The notes beneath the pieces were generated by a model. That model was not told the DNA's origin. It searched no databases and saw nothing but the letters and a program-made list of their open reading frames with translations. Both the position numbers and the translations under genes were made by a program. Of a stretch of DNA of 64,000 nucleotides, positions 1 to 8,572 are shown in pieces (within the stretch, counting starts at the first letter, position 1; the number at the start of each line of letters is the position of its first letter). The DNA is from Streptomyces humi (GTDB lineage Bacteria; Actinomycetota; Actinomycetes; Streptomycetales; Streptomycetaceae), in assembly GCF_001005085.2 (NCBI RefSeq), contig NZ_LBMU02000013.1, forward strand, positions 62,001 to 126,000. Reading direction: 5' to 3'.

Positions 1-474
1 GCCGCGCGCTCCGTGGACGTCGGCTGTGTGCGGATGACCGAGCGGCACCTGGTGCACGAGGGGCACGTCAGTGACCCGCCCACCGAGGCCGAGACCGCCT
101 CCATGTGGGCCGACATCGAGCGGGCCCTCGACCTCGCGGAGGAGACCGTGCCGTTGCGCGAGGCGCGCACCCTGGTCGGTCTCGCCGGATCCGTCACCAC
201 GCTGTCCGCCATCCACCAGGACCTGCCGGAGTACGACTCCGCCGCCATCCACCACTCGCGTATCCCCTATGCGCGGGTCCGGGAGCTCACCGAGTGGCTG
301 CTGCGGTCGACGCACGCCGAGCGGGCGGCGATCCCCTCCATGCACCCCGGCCGGGTCGACGTGATCGGCGCCGGCGCCCTCGTCCTCCAGTCGATCATGG
401 AGCGGGTGGGTGCGGAGGAGGTCGTGGTGAGCGAGCACGACATCCTGGACGGCATCGCCTGGTCCGTCGCCTAG
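1..474 (+). CDS. Ppx/GppA phosphatase family protein, C-terminal part
   Basis: The reading frame is open from base 1, so the gene begins upstream; 157 residues to the stop are visible. The text shows the late part of an exopolyphosphatase/guanosine-pentaphosphate phosphatase fold: GLAGSVTTLSA (the second phosphate-binding loop of the ASKHA fold), then MHPGRVDVIGAGALVL and a terminal segment SEHDILDGIAW, all typical of the family end. Such enzymes hydrolyse polyphosphate or pppGpp in the cytoplasm. Which substrate applies cannot be told from this fragment. The GTG at 13 is in frame but is only an internal valine. Confidence 0.88.
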   Translation, partial: AARSVDVGCVRMTERHLVHEGHVSDPPTEAETASMWADIERALDLAEETVPLREARTLVGLAGSVTTLSAIHQDLPEYDSAAIHHSRIPYARVRELTEWLLRSTHAERAAIPSMHPGRVDVIGAGALVLQSIMERVGAEEVVVSEHDILDGIAWSVA

Positions 475-478
475 GCCT

Positions 479-562
479 GTCCGGCCCCTCGGCTGTCCGG
501 CCCCTCGGCTGATCGGCCTGTCCGGCCCTTCGGCTGAGCGGTCCGTGCGGCCCCTCGGCTGA
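479..562. repeat. Short tandem repeat after the ppx-like gene
   Basis: About four imperfect copies of a 16-base unit (tccggcccctcggctg) follow the stop codon directly, at roughly 480-495, 496-511, 521-536 and 546-562. They lie in a 497-base gap before ndh that holds no convincing gene. The role is unknown; it may be slippage-prone filler. Confidence 0.7.
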
Positions 563-635
563 GCAGGTGGGGTATGCGGATGAGCGGTTTTTCGGCTCGT
601 GACACGCCGTGCCACGACACTCCGTCGGAAACCTT

Positions 636-651
636 CGTGAAGTTCTTCACA
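636..651. promoter_or_regulatory. Candidate Rex redox-repressor operator upstream of ndh
   Basis: CGTGAAGTTCTTCACA fits the remembered Streptomyces Rex consensus TGTGAAC-N3-TTCACA at 14 of 16 positions counting N as free. Rex senses NADH/NAD+ and is reported to repress respiratory genes including ndh, which suits the next gene. The site lies about 320 bases before the ndh start, so it matters only if a promoter lies close by. A second half-site (cttgtgaagg) occurs near 920. Confidence 0.5.
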
Positions 652-827
652 AGGAATTCCGCGCAGGTGAGGGGTCCGGAGGGGCCTGTTGGGCCGTACG
701 GGGTCACAACGGGCCGGTGCGGGTGCTCAGGAGAGCGTTCAGGGGGTGTTCCGGGAGGCCCTCGCGAGGGTGGCGTCGGGGGTCCTCACGGTGCCCCCGG
801 AAGCCTGGAGAGGCAGCTCACGCGGCA

Positions 828-856
828 TTGACAACGGGTCGTATCGGAAGTGGGTT
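828..856 (+). promoter_or_regulatory. Possible ndh promoter
   Basis: TTGACA at 828-833 is followed after 17 bases by TGGGTT (851-856), a weak -10. It is a vegetative-type arrangement about 115 bases before the ndh start. The -35 is perfect, while the -10 is poor, so this is tentative. Confidence 0.35.
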
Positions 857-971
857 CCCGTCGGTGACCATGACCTGTGTCACGTGGGCCGCGGAGTGTA
901 GCACGACCCCTGTGGAAGCTTGTGAAGGGGCGCACGAGCGGACCCCCCGGGGCGGGTGGATACTCGATGCC

Positions 972-2351
972 ATGAGCACCACGGAGCGTCCCAGGATCCT
1001 CGTAGTAGGCGGTGGGTACGTAGGCCTGTACGCAGCTCGGCGCATCCTCAAGAAGATGCGCTACGGCGAGGCGACCGTCACGGTCGTCGACCCCCGGTCG
1101 TACATGACCTACCAGCCCTTCCTCCCCGAAGCCGCCGCCGGCAGCATCTCCCCTCGGCACGTCGTCGTCCCGCTGCGACGCGTGCTGCCGAAGGCGGAGG
1201 TCCTCACCGGCCGGGTCACCACCATCGACCAGGACCGCAAGGTCGCCACGATCGCCCCGCTGGTCGGCGAGGCGTACGAGCTGCCCTTCGACTACCTGGT
1301 CATCGCGCTCGGCGCGGTCTCCCGCACCTTCCCGATCCCCGGCCTCGCCGAGCAGGGCATCGGCATGAAGGGCATCGAGGAGTCCATCGGCCTGCGCAAC
1401 CACGTCCTCGAGCAGCTGGACAAGGCCGACTCCACGACCGACGAGGAGATCCGCCGCAAGGCGCTCACCTTCGTCTTCGTCGGTGGTGGCTTCGCGGGCG
1501 CGGAGACCATCGGCGAGGTCGAGGACATGGCCCGTGACGCGGCGAAGTACTACAAGAACGTGTCCCGCGAGGACATGCGCTTCATCCTGGTCGACGCCGC
1601 CGACAAGATCCTCCCCGAGGTCGGCCCCAAGCTCGGCCTGTACGGCAAGGAGCACCTGGAGAGCCGCGGTGTGGAGATCTACCTCTCCACCTCGATGGAC
1701 TCCTGCGTCGGCGGTCACGTGGTGCTGAAGAACGGCCTCGAGGTCGACTCGAACACGATCGTGTGGACGGCCGGCGTCAAGCCGAACCCGGCGCTCGCCC
1801 GCTACGGGCTGCCGCTGGGTCCGCGCGGTCACGTGGACACCGCCCCGACCCTCCAGGTGCAGGGCACCGACTACATCTGGGCCGCGGGCGACAACGCCCA
1901 GGTGCCGGACGTCGCCGCCCGCAAGGCCGGTGTGGAGAACGCCTGGTGCCCGCCGAACGCGCAGCACGCGCTGCGTCAGGCCAAGGTCCTCGGCGACAAC
2001 GTGGTCTCCGGCATGCGGGGCTTCCCGCAGAAGGAGTACAGCCACGCCAACAAGGGCGCGGTCGCCGGTCTGGGTCTGCACAAGGGCGTCGCGATGATCG
2101 TCCTGGGCAAGACGAAGATCAAGGTCAAGGGCCGGCTGGCCTGGTACATGCACCGCGGCTACCACGGTCTGGCGATGCCGACCTGGAACCGCAAGATCCG
2201 CATCTTCGCCGACTGGACGCTCGGCATGTTCCTCAAGCGCGAGGTCGTGTCCCTGGGTGCCATGGAGAACCCCCGCGAGGAGTTCTACGAGGCCGCCAAG
2301 CCCGCGCCGGTCGCCGCCCCGAAGACCGAGGAGAAGGCCAAGGCCTCCTGA
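972..2351 (+). CDS. ndh: Type II NADH dehydrogenase
   Basis: Single-subunit, non-proton-pumping NADH:quinone oxidoreductase attached to the inner face of the membrane, feeding electrons to menaquinone. The 459-residue protein has an N-terminal FAD dinucleotide fold (ILVVGGGYVGLYAARR, residues ~10-25) and a second NAD(H) fold (FVFVGGGFAGAE, ~170). It then has the FAD-contact segment IWAAGDNAQVPD (~300) and an amphipathic C-terminal region ending in a Lys/Ala/Pro-rich tail, as expected for NDH-2. ATG at 972 is chosen because MSTTERPRILVVGGG starts just before the first fold. It is followed by a strong terminator, so it is probably monocistronic. A Rex-like site upstream suggests redox control. 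Confidence 0.93.
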   Translation: MSTTERPRILVVGGGYVGLYAARRILKKMRYGEATVTVVDPRSYMTYQPFLPEAAAGSISPRHVVVPLRRVLPKAEVLTGRVTTIDQDRKVATIAPLVGEAYELPFDYLVIALGAVSRTFPIPGLAEQGIGMKGIEESIGLRNHVLEQLDKADSTTDEEIRRKALTFVFVGGGFAGAETIGEVEDMARDAAKYYKNVSREDMRFILVDAADKILPEVGPKLGLYGKEHLESRGVEIYLSTSMDSCVGGHVVLKNGLEVDSNTIVWTAGVKPNPALARYGLPLGPRGHVDTAPTLQVQGTDYIWAAGDNAQVPDVAARKAGVENAWCPPNAQHALRQAKVLGDNVVSGMRGFPQKEYSHANKGAVAGLGLHKGVAMIVLGKTKIKVKGRLAWYMHRGYHGLAMPTWNRKIRIFADWTLGMFLKREVVSLGAMENPREEFYEAAKPAPVAAPKTEEKAKAS

Positions 2352-2377
2352 CCTCGGCCCCGGCTCGCTGAACCACC

Positions 2378-2417
2378 CGAAGGACCTCCCGCCATCCGTG
2401 GTGCGGGAGGTCCTTCG
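2378..2417 (+). terminator. Terminator after ndh
   Basis: A perfect 15-base-pair stem (cgaaggacctcccgc / gcgggaggtccttcg) with a 10-base loop begins 27 bases after the ndh stop codon. It lacks a U-tract, as is usual in Streptomyces. Confidence 0.85.
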
Positions 2418-2555
2418 GCGTTCCCGGGGCCCCGGCCAACTACATGGTCGCTACAACTGTTTTGCCCAGTCGTAACTCCTTTGCGGGACTGCGCTGCTGC
2501 CTCACGGTGTTTACGTGGTAACCGGCATCCGGGATCCATGTCTTGGAGGTGTGCC

Positions 2556-3854
2556 ATGGCTGACGCCGCGTCGCGGCTGAGAAGTATCGCCGAGCAGGTG
2601 CTGGGAGTTCCGCTCCCGGTACGACTGCGGGCCTGGGACGGATCGCAGGCCGGGCCGCCGGACGCCCCGGCGCTCGTCATCCGCAACCGCCGCGCCCTGC
2701 GCCACATGCTGTTCAAGCCGGGCGAGCTGGGACTGGCCCGCGCCTGGGTCGCCGGTGACCTGGACATCGAGGGCGACCTGTACACCGCCCTGGCGGCGAT
2801 GTCCGGGCTGATCTGGGAGCGCGGGGAGGACGCCCGCACCCTGGCCCAGGCCCTGCGCGACCCCCGGGTGCGGGCGGCGGTCCGGGACCTGCTCAGGCTC
2901 GCGGGGCCGCCGATCCCGCCCGCCCCGCCCCGTGAGGAGGTACGCAGACGCCGGCACCTGCACACCCGCCACAGCGACAGACGGGCCATCAGCCACCACT
3001 ACGACGTGGGGAACGACTTCTACGAGATCGTCCTCGGTCCGTCGATGGTGTACTCGTGCGCCTACTGGGGGGCCGCCGAGGACGTGGACACCCTGGAGAC
3101 GGCGCAGCGCGACAAACTCGAACTCGTCAGCCTCAAACTGGGCCTGACCCCCGGTCAGCGGCTTCTCGACGTCGGCTGCGGCTGGGGCTCCATGGCCATC
3201 CACGCGGCCCGCGAGCACGGGGTGAGCGTCGTCGGGGTGACCCTGTCCCAGGAGCAGGCCGCGTTCGCCCGTAAACGGGTCGCCGACGAGGGTCTGACGG
3301 ACCGGGTGGAGATCAGGGTCCAGGACTACCGGGACGTCAGGGACGGGCCGTACGACGCGATCTCGTCGATCGGGATGGCCGAGCACGTGGGGGCCGAGCG
3401 GTACCTGGAGTACGCGGAGAACCTCTACGGGCTGCTGAAGCCCGGCGGACGGCTGCTCAACCACCAGATCGCGCGGCGCCCGCAGCGCGACGAGTCGGCC
3501 TACAACGTCGACGACTTCATCGACGCCTACGTCTTCCCGGACGGCGAACTCGCCCCGATCGGCACCACCGTCACCCAGCTGGAGCGGGCCGGGTTCGAGG
3601 TGCGGGACGTGGAGTCGATCCGCGAGCACTACGCCCGCACCCTGCGCCGCTGGGTGGTCAACCTGGAGGCCGACTGGAAGCGCGCGGCACGGCTGGCCGG
3701 ACCCGGCCGGGCCCGCGTCTGGCGGCTGTACATGGCCGCCTCCGCCCTGGCCTTCGAACGCAACCGCATCGGCGTCAACCAGGTCCTGGCGATCAGGACA
3801 CCGGACGGGGGCGCCTCCGGCCTGCCGCTGCGCACCCGCACCTGGAACCGGTAG
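2556..3854 (+). CDS. cfa: Cyclopropane-fatty-acyl-phospholipid synthase family methyltransferase
   Basis: Predicted SAM-dependent enzyme that adds a methylene bridge across unsaturated acyl chains of membrane phospholipids. The 432-residue protein has the family layout: an N-terminal lipid-binding domain (~1-130), a linker with YDVGNDFYE and VYSCAYW motifs (~150-170), the SAM-binding loop LLDVGCGWGS (~204), and SSIGMAEHVG (~270) carrying the bicarbonate-site glutamate and histidine. GGAGG at 2545-2549 with a 6-base gap supports ATG 2556 over the in-frame ATG 2538. The function is assigned by family; mycolic-type or tuberculostearate methyl transfer cannot be excluded. A strong bidirectional terminator follows. 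Confidence 0.88.
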   Translation: MADAASRLRSIAEQVLGVPLPVRLRAWDGSQAGPPDAPALVIRNRRALRHMLFKPGELGLARAWVAGDLDIEGDLYTALAAMSGLIWERGEDARTLAQALRDPRVRAAVRDLLRLAGPPIPPAPPREEVRRRRHLHTRHSDRRAISHHYDVGNDFYEIVLGPSMVYSCAYWGAAEDVDTLETAQRDKLELVSLKLGLTPGQRLLDVGCGWGSMAIHAAREHGVSVVGVTLSQEQAAFARKRVADEGLTDRVEIRVQDYRDVRDGPYDAISSIGMAEHVGAERYLEYAENLYGLLKPGGRLLNHQIARRPQRDESAYNVDDFIDAYVFPDGELAPIGTTVTQLERAGFEVRDVESIREHYARTLRRWVVNLEADWKRAARLAGPGRARVWRLYMAASALAFERNRIGVNQVLAIRTPDGGASGLPLRTRTWNR

Positions 3855-3873
3855 TCCCCGAAGGACACGGAAA

Positions 3874-3906
3874 AAGGGGCCCCACCTCGCTCGTGTGGGG
3901 CCCCTT
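3874..3906. terminator. Bidirectional terminator between cfa and the ABC permease gene
   Basis: AAGGGGCCCCAC at 3874-3885 pairs perfectly with GTGGGGCCCCTT at 3895-3906 around a 9-base loop. It is preceded by a run of A and followed by T on the opposite strand, and sits between two converging genes. Confidence 0.9.
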
Positions 3907-3923
3907 CGCCGTACCGGCCGCCG

Positions 3924-6452
3924 CTACTCGGCCTTGATCGCCGACAGCATGTTCAGGCGGGCCGCGCGCCGGGCCGGCCACAGGGCGGCCAGGACGCCGA
4001 CCACACCGGCCAGCAGGAGGAAGACCGCCATCCTGGTCCACGGCAGGACCAGTTCGTACGTCGGCATCTTCGCGCCGACCAGCTGCCCGGCCGCCCAGCC
4101 GAAGAACACGCCCAGGCCGATGCCGAGCACCCCGCCGAAGAGCGAGATGACCAGCGACTCCAGGCGGACCATCCGCTTGACCGCCTTGCGGTCCAGGCCG
4201 ATCGCGCGGAGCATGCCGATCTCCTGGGAGCGTTCGAACACCGACATGGCCAGCGTGTTGATGACACCGAGGACCGCGACGATCACCGCCATCGCGAGCA
4301 GGCCGTAGACCATGTTCAGGATCAGCGTGAAGGCCTGCGCGATGGAGTCGGACAGGTCCTGCTTGTCCTGGACCTTGATCGCCGGGTTGGAGCCGAGGGC
4401 CTTCTCCAGCTTGTCCTTCGTGGCGCCCGACGTGCCGTCCGCCGTCTTGACCATGACCCGCATGTCGGCCGGGTCGGTCTCGTGCGGGGCGAGCGTGGCG
4501 TTGTCGACCATGATCCCGTTGATCATCTGGTTGCCCTGGTAGACCCCGGCGACCGTCATCCGCCGCGCCTTGCCGTCCTCGAAGTGGACGGTGAAGACGG
4601 AACCCGCCTTCCAGCCGTGCGACTTCGCGCTGTCGTCGTCCACGACGACGTCCGAGCCGCCGACCTCGAAGGTGCCGCTGTCGACCTCGAGGTCGGTCAG
4701 CTTGCCGATCGCCGAGCCGTTGACGCCGGTCAGGAACTCGGTCTCGCCGTCGATCCGGGAGGCCGCGTTGCGCAGCGGACTGGAGGCGGTGACCCCGTCC
4801 GTGGCCGCGACCTTCTTCGCGACGTCGGGGGAGAGCGCGTTGCCGTTGGCCATCGAGACGACGTAGTCCGCGCGGATCGCCGAACTCGCCATCTTGTCGA
4901 TGGACCTCTGGAGGCTGCCGGCCATCACCGTCATACCGGTGATCAACGTCAGGCCGATCATCAGCGCCGAGGCGGTGGCGGCGGTACGGCGCGGGTTGCG
5001 CACCGAGTTCTGGCGGGCCAGCTTCCCTGCGACACCGAACCCGCGCAGCAGCGGGGCCGCGGCCGCGATCAGCGGACGGGAGAGCAGCGGGGTGAGGACG
5101 AACACGCCGATGATGAGGAGGACCGCGCCGAGACCCATCGGGGCCTGGCCGTCGCTGCCGCTCATCGTCGTCGCCGCCAGGATGACCGCCACGCCCGCCG
5201 CCGAGAACAGGGCGCCGATCGTGTTGCGCAGCACCAGGGACTTGGTGGTCGGGGCCGCGTGCAGGGCGCTCATCGCGGCGACCGGCGGGATCCTCGCGGC
5301 ACGGCGGCCGGGCAGCCAGGCGGCCAGCATGGTGATGACGACGCCGACGACGAGCGCGGCGGCCACCGTGCCCGGCGTGATCACCAGGGGGCCGTCCGGG
5401 ACGGTCGCGCCGAACGAGCCGAGCAGCGAGCGCAGTCCGGCGCCGATACCGATACCGGCGACCAGACCGGTCACGCCGGCCACCGCGCCGACCACGAACG
5501 CCTCGATCAGCACCGAGCGGGTCACCTGGCGGCGGGAGGCGCCCACCGCCCGCAGCAGCGCCAGTTCCTTGGTGCGCTGGGCGACCAGCATGGTGAAGGT
5601 GTTGGCGATGATGAACGTGCCGACGAACAGCGCGATACCGGCGAAGACCAGCAGGCCCTGACGCAGCCCGCTCATGCTGCTGGAGATCTGCTCCGCCTGG
5701 TCGTCGGCGAGCCGCTGCCCGGTGGTGGTCTCCACCAGCTTCTTCGGAAGGGCCGCGTCCAGCTGGGACTTGAGGGCGGCCTGGCCGGTGCCGGACTTCG
5801 CGGTCACGTCGATCTCGTCGTACGCGCCCTTCTTGCCGAACAGCTGCTGCGCGGTCGCCGTGTCGAACAGGGCGAGGCTGCCGCCGGCCGCGACGTTGCC
5901 GTCGTCGGTGGTGAAGACGCCGGCGATCCGCGGGGTGAGGACCGGGCCGTTCACCGAGATGCGCACGGTGTCACCGACCTGGTAACCGGCCCGCTCGGCG
6001 GTCTTCGAGTCGATCAGCACCTCGTTCGCGCCGCTCGGCGCGTGGCCGCCGACGAGGGGGTAGCGGGCGTCCTTGGTGCCCCAGTAGTTGCCGCCCTCGG
6101 ACTGCCAGCCGCCGCCGATCAGCTTGCCGTCCTTGTCGGCGATGGCGGTGAAGCCGGAGACGACCCCGGTCGCGGAGGCGGCCCCGGGGACCTTCCCGGC
6201 CTTGTCGAGGAGGGCCTGGGTGAGGTCGGGCGTCCTGCCGACCCTGTCGCCCTCGGAGTCCTGGTACTTGGCGGTGACGGCGACGTCGACGCCCTTGAAG
6301 CCCTTGGCCGAGCTGTTCTGGTAGGCGTCCGAGACGGTGTTGGTGAAGACCAGGGTGCCGGAGACGAACGCGACGCCGAGCATGACGGCGAGCACGGTCA
6401 TCAGCAGCCGGGCCTTGTGCGCCAGGACGTTGCGCAGGGCGGTGCGGAACAT
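3924..6452 (-). CDS. MacB/FtsX-type ABC transporter permease
   Basis: 842-residue membrane protein of the lipoprotein/macrolide exporter superfamily. It has the double FtsX arrangement. An N-terminal transmembrane segment near residue 20 (LLMTVLAVMLGVAFVSG) is followed by a large extracytoplasmic domain (~45-240), three helices (~260-390), and a middle helix pair (~410-470). A second extracytoplasmic domain (~510-690) and three final helices ending GVLAALWPARRAARL complete it. Both FtsX blocks carry the motif ELALLRAVGASRRQV or its equivalent EIGMLRAIGLDRKAV. The start codon shares one base with the stop of the ATPase gene upstream, so the two are translationally coupled. The exported substrate is unknown; antimicrobial or lipoprotein export is possible by family. 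Confidence 0.9.
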   Translation of the reverse strand: MFRTALRNVLAHKARLLMTVLAVMLGVAFVSGTLVFTNTVSDAYQNSSAKGFKGVDVAVTAKYQDSEGDRVGRTPDLTQALLDKAGKVPGAASATGVVSGFTAIADKDGKLIGGGWQSEGGNYWGTKDARYPLVGGHAPSGANEVLIDSKTAERAGYQVGDTVRISVNGPVLTPRIAGVFTTDDGNVAAGGSLALFDTATAQQLFGKKGAYDEIDVTAKSGTGQAALKSQLDAALPKKLVETTTGQRLADDQAEQISSSMSGLRQGLLVFAGIALFVGTFIIANTFTMLVAQRTKELALLRAVGASRRQVTRSVLIEAFVVGAVAGVTGLVAGIGIGAGLRSLLGSFGATVPDGPLVITPGTVAAALVVGVVITMLAAWLPGRRAARIPPVAAMSALHAAPTTKSLVLRNTIGALFSAAGVAVILAATTMSGSDGQAPMGLGAVLLIIGVFVLTPLLSRPLIAAAAPLLRGFGVAGKLARQNSVRNPRRTAATASALMIGLTLITGMTVMAGSLQRSIDKMASSAIRADYVVSMANGNALSPDVAKKVAATDGVTASSPLRNAASRIDGETEFLTGVNGSAIGKLTDLEVDSGTFEVGGSDVVVDDDSAKSHGWKAGSVFTVHFEDGKARRMTVAGVYQGNQMINGIMVDNATLAPHETDPADMRVMVKTADGTSGATKDKLEKALGSNPAIKVQDKQDLSDSIAQAFTLILNMVYGLLAMAVIVAVLGVINTLAMSVFERSQEIGMLRAIGLDRKAVKRMVRLESLVISLFGGVLGIGLGVFFGWAAGQLVGAKMPTYELVLPWTRMAVFLLLAGVVGVLAALWPARRAARLNMLSAIKAE

Positions 6453-7252
6453 CAGCTGGTACGGCCCTTCGCGTCGAACTGCTTCATGAAGTCGAGGACG
6501 CCCTCGGCCGTCGGCCGGTACATCTCGTCGACGATCCGGCCGTCGGCGAGGAAGACCACCCGGTCCGCGTAGGCGGCGGCGACCGGGTCGTGGGTCACCA
6601 TGACCACCGTCTGGCCCAGTTCGCGCACCGAGTTGCGCAGGAAGCCCAGCACCTCGGCGCCGGAACGGGAGTCGAGGTTCCCGGTCGGTTCGTCACCGAA
6701 GATGATCTCCGGCCGGGAGGCGAGGGCGCGGGCGACGGCGACGCGCTGCTGCTGGCCGCCGGAGAGCTGCGAGGGGCGGTGGCCGAGCCGGTCCTTCAGG
6801 CCGACCATCCGGATCACGCTGTCCAGCCACTCCTGGTCGGGTTTGCGGCCCGCGATGTCCATCGGGAGGGTGATGTTCTCCAGGGCGGTCAGCGTCGGCA
6901 GCAGGTTGAAGGCCTGGAAGATGAACCCGATCTTGTCCCGGCGCAACCTGGTGAGCTGCTTGTCCTTCAGGGAGCCCAGCTCGGTGTCGCCGATCCGGAC
7001 GGAACCGGAGGAGAAGGTGTCCAGACCGGCCACACAGTGCATCAGCGTGGACTTGCCGGAGCCGGACGGCCCCATGATCGCGGTGAACTCGGCCTGCCGG
7101 AACTCGACGGTGACCCGGTCCAGGGCGACCACCTGGGTCTCGCCCTGGCCGTAGATCTTCGAGAGGTCCGTGGCTCGTGCGGCCACCGAGGTGGTCCGCT
7201 GGTCGGCTGGGGGCACCCCCGGACGGAGTTTGGGGGAGGGTGTGCTGGACAC
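6452..7252 (-). CDS. ABC transporter ATP-binding protein (MacB/LolD type)
   Basis: ATPase partner of the downstream FtsX-type permease. In the 266-residue form it shows Walker A GPSGSGKST, the signature LSGGQQQRVAVARAL, Walker B IIFGDEPTGNLDS and the switch histidine in VTHDP. GTG 7252 is chosen because AGGAG lies 9 bases before it; the frame remains open upstream to 7318. The first ~20 residues (PSPKLRPGVPP) are encoded by a palindromic Streptomyces repeat at 7208-7246, which is not normal ABC sequence. The stop overlaps the permease start (TGATG). Confidence 0.9.
   Translation of the reverse strand: MSSTPSPKLRPGVPPADQRTTSVAARATDLSKIYGQGETQVVALDRVTVEFRQAEFTAIMGPSGSGKSTLMHCVAGLDTFSSGSVRIGDTELGSLKDKQLTRLRRDKIGFIFQAFNLLPTLTALENITLPMDIAGRKPDQEWLDSVIRMVGLKDRLGHRPSQLSGGQQQRVAVARALASRPEIIFGDEPTGNLDSRSGAEVLGFLRNSVRELGQTVVMVTHDPVAAAYADRVVFLADGRIVDEMYRPTAEGVLDFMKQFDAKGRTS
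7208..7246. repeat. REP-like GC-rich palindromic repeat, copy 1 (class A)
   Basis: tgggggcacccccgg and gtttgggggag flank a short centre. The same pattern (C-run/G-run palindrome with a variable centre) recurs at ~26657-26692 and ~53093-53123. This copy overlaps the start of the ABC ATPase gene and supplies its N-terminal residues. Confidence 0.6.
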
Positions 7253-7667
7253 GGAAGGGTGCTCCTGTCGGGACGACGGTGTTCGTTCACGGGGACCGCA
7301 CCATCGTCTCGGCCGCACCGGCCCGTGTAGTCAGCCGCTGTTCCGGTTCCGGGGGCCGACCGAGGTCGGACCGGCGGCCCCGGTCTCATACCTGGGGATG
7401 ACGGCGGACCCTGAGAGCAAGATTCGGAATCGGCCACCGCGAGACGTCGAGAACAGGTGGAGCCCCCTTGTTCGGACGGTGAAATTCCGTCATTCCGTGT
7501 ACGCGCGCACCCACCGCGCGTAACGCTGTTGGCAAGTGCGGATGGCTCGTTCCGGGGGCTGATGCACCCTCAGACGTCAATAAAATAAGACAACATCGGG
7601 TCGCCCGTCCGCTGTTCGGGGGACGCGTCCCGATAGGGTCGGTGCCGCGTAGCGGAGCCCATGGCCT
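7253..7667. other. Gap between ABC operon and bldA
   Basis: 415 bases without a supported protein gene. It must carry the promoters of the leftward ABC operon and of bldA. TCATACCTGGGGATGA at 7386-7401 is a short imperfect dyad (TCAT/ATGA ends) that could be an operator for the ABC operon. TAGGGT at 7634-7639 is a possible -10 for bldA, but no good -35 is visible 17-18 bases before it. An AT-rich patch (aataaaataag, ~7580-7590) stands out. Confidence 0.4.
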
Positions 7668-7750
7668 GCCCGGATGGTGGAATGCAGACACGGCGAGCTT
7701 AAACCTCGCTGCCCCTCGCGGGCGTACCGGTTCAAGTCCGGTTCCGGGCA
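7668..7750 (+). tRNA. bldA: tRNA-Leu(UAA), the bldA tRNA that reads the rare UUA codon
   Basis: A complete cloverleaf with long variable arm. Acceptor strands are GCCCGGA 7668-7674 and TCCGGGC 7743-7749, with discriminator A 7750. The anticodon stem GCGAG/CTCGC (7693-7697/7705-7709) encloses the loop CTTAAAC, with anticodon TAA at 7700-7702. The T arm ACCGG-TTCAAGT-CCGGT spans 7726-7742. CCA is not encoded. A tRNA-Leu with UAA anticodon and this sequence is the product of bldA, the developmental regulator of Streptomyces. UUA codons are rare in these GC-rich genomes, so genes with TTA codons depend on it for translation during differentiation and antibiotic production. Two such codons occur in this window, both in the Roadblock operon at 32.6-34.3 kb. 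Confidence 0.96.
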
Positions 7751-7778
7751 CTTCCCACCCCTTGTGGGCGGTGTCGGC

Positions 7779-8039
7779 TCACCCCTCGTAGACCGTCAGG
7801 ACCGCCCCGTCGACCTCGATGCGGCGGCCCGCGCGCATGCCGTTGCGGCGCAGGGCCGCCAGGCACTCCTCGAAGAGGGCGAGTTCGACGGTGTCCAGAA
7901 TGGCCGCCGCCAGGTCCAGGAGCTCGGTGACCGACGTGTCGGTGAGCACCTCGGGCAGTTCCCCGGACAGCAGGACGACGGACTCGCCGTCGGGACCCCG
8001 GACCACGGCCGTCGCGGGTCCGCCGTGCACGAACAACAC
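7779..8039 (-). CDS. Conserved small hypothetical protein
   Basis: 86-residue soluble protein read from GTG 8039 with AGGGGGA a few bases upstream. It has no signal peptide, membrane segment or cysteine-rich motif. The sequence reads as a short beta region (VVLLSGELPEVL), an acidic/hydrophobic helix (VTELLDLAAAILDTVELALFE), then RRIEVDGAVLTVYEG. I do not recognise the family. It converges on the bldA transcript, starting 29 bases past it on the opposite strand, so its mRNA could run antisense into bldA if no terminator stops it. Confidence 0.7.
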   Translation of the reverse strand: MLFVHGGPATAVVRGPDGESVVLLSGELPEVLTDTSVTELLDLAAAILDTVELALFEECLAALRRNGMRAGRRIEVDGAVLTVYEG

Positions 8040-8182
8040 ATTTCCCCCTGAGAGCCCGTGGTCGTGCGGCTCTCGCCTGCCGGGCAGGACGAGAGACTAG
8101 TCCGGGAGACTGGCGGTTTCGTGCGGAGTCGGATTCTTTACCCGGGTTGACGGAAATACGCCCGGGAGTGTGACGGCGGCGG

Positions 8183-8572
8183 TCACTTCTCCCGCGGGGA
8201 GCGGTCCAGCAGGGACTCCACGAGGGCGGCGACATGGCGGCGGTCGTCGGACGACAGCTGCTGGACGCTCGCGATCAGCAGGGCGACCTCGGGGTCGGCT
8301 GCGGGAGTGTTCGGGTCCGCGTCCGGCGCGGTGTCGTACACGTGGATCCCGCAGGCCTCGGCGGCGGCCCGGCGCACCGTCTCCAGCGGGAGTTCCAGCC
8401 CCTTGGCCAGCCCTTCCAGGGTCGTCGCCTGCGGCATGCGGACCACCCGTTCCGCGGTGGCCAGGTGGTGCACGGTGGAGCGCGGGACGGAGCCGCGGCG
8501 CGCCACGTCACCGTAGGACCAGCCCTTGCGGTCGAGGTGCTCGCGGATCAACTGTTGCAGTGCGTTGGCCAC
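8183..8572 (-). CDS. XRE-family helix-turn-helix regulator
   Basis: 129 residues, GTG start. The N-terminal half is a Cro/CI-type DNA-binding domain (QQLIREHLDRKGWSYGDVAR ... RSTVHHLATAERV ... LEGLAKGLELPLETVRRAA). The C-terminal half is short and mostly helical (ALLIASVQQLSSDDRRHVAALVESLL), perhaps for dimerisation. It is divergent from the two small-peptide genes at 8804 and 9098. A perfect 19-base palindrome (8702-8720) lies between, the natural operator for this protein. A cytoplasmic repressor or activator of the adjoining peptide/protease locus is the likely role. Confidence 0.85.
   Translation of the reverse strand: MANALQQLIREHLDRKGWSYGDVARRGSVPRSTVHHLATAERVVRMPQATTLEGLAKGLELPLETVRRAAAEACGIHVYDTAPDADPNTPAADPEVALLIASVQQLSSDDRRHVAALVESLLDRSPREK

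Noticed and set aside
786..2165. Long open frame on the strand opposite ndh
   Set aside because: The same region codes for a textbook NDH-2. The reverse frame is an artefact of high third-position GC and has no recognisable fold.
2511..3629. Long reverse open frame opposite cfa
   Set aside because: Shadow of the cfa codon bias; repetitive Val/Asp/Arg composition without motifs.
4482..6572. 696-codon open frame opposite the ABC permease
   Set aside because: Composition dominated by Arg, Gly, Asp and His typical of an antisense shadow; the permease on the other strand is well supported.
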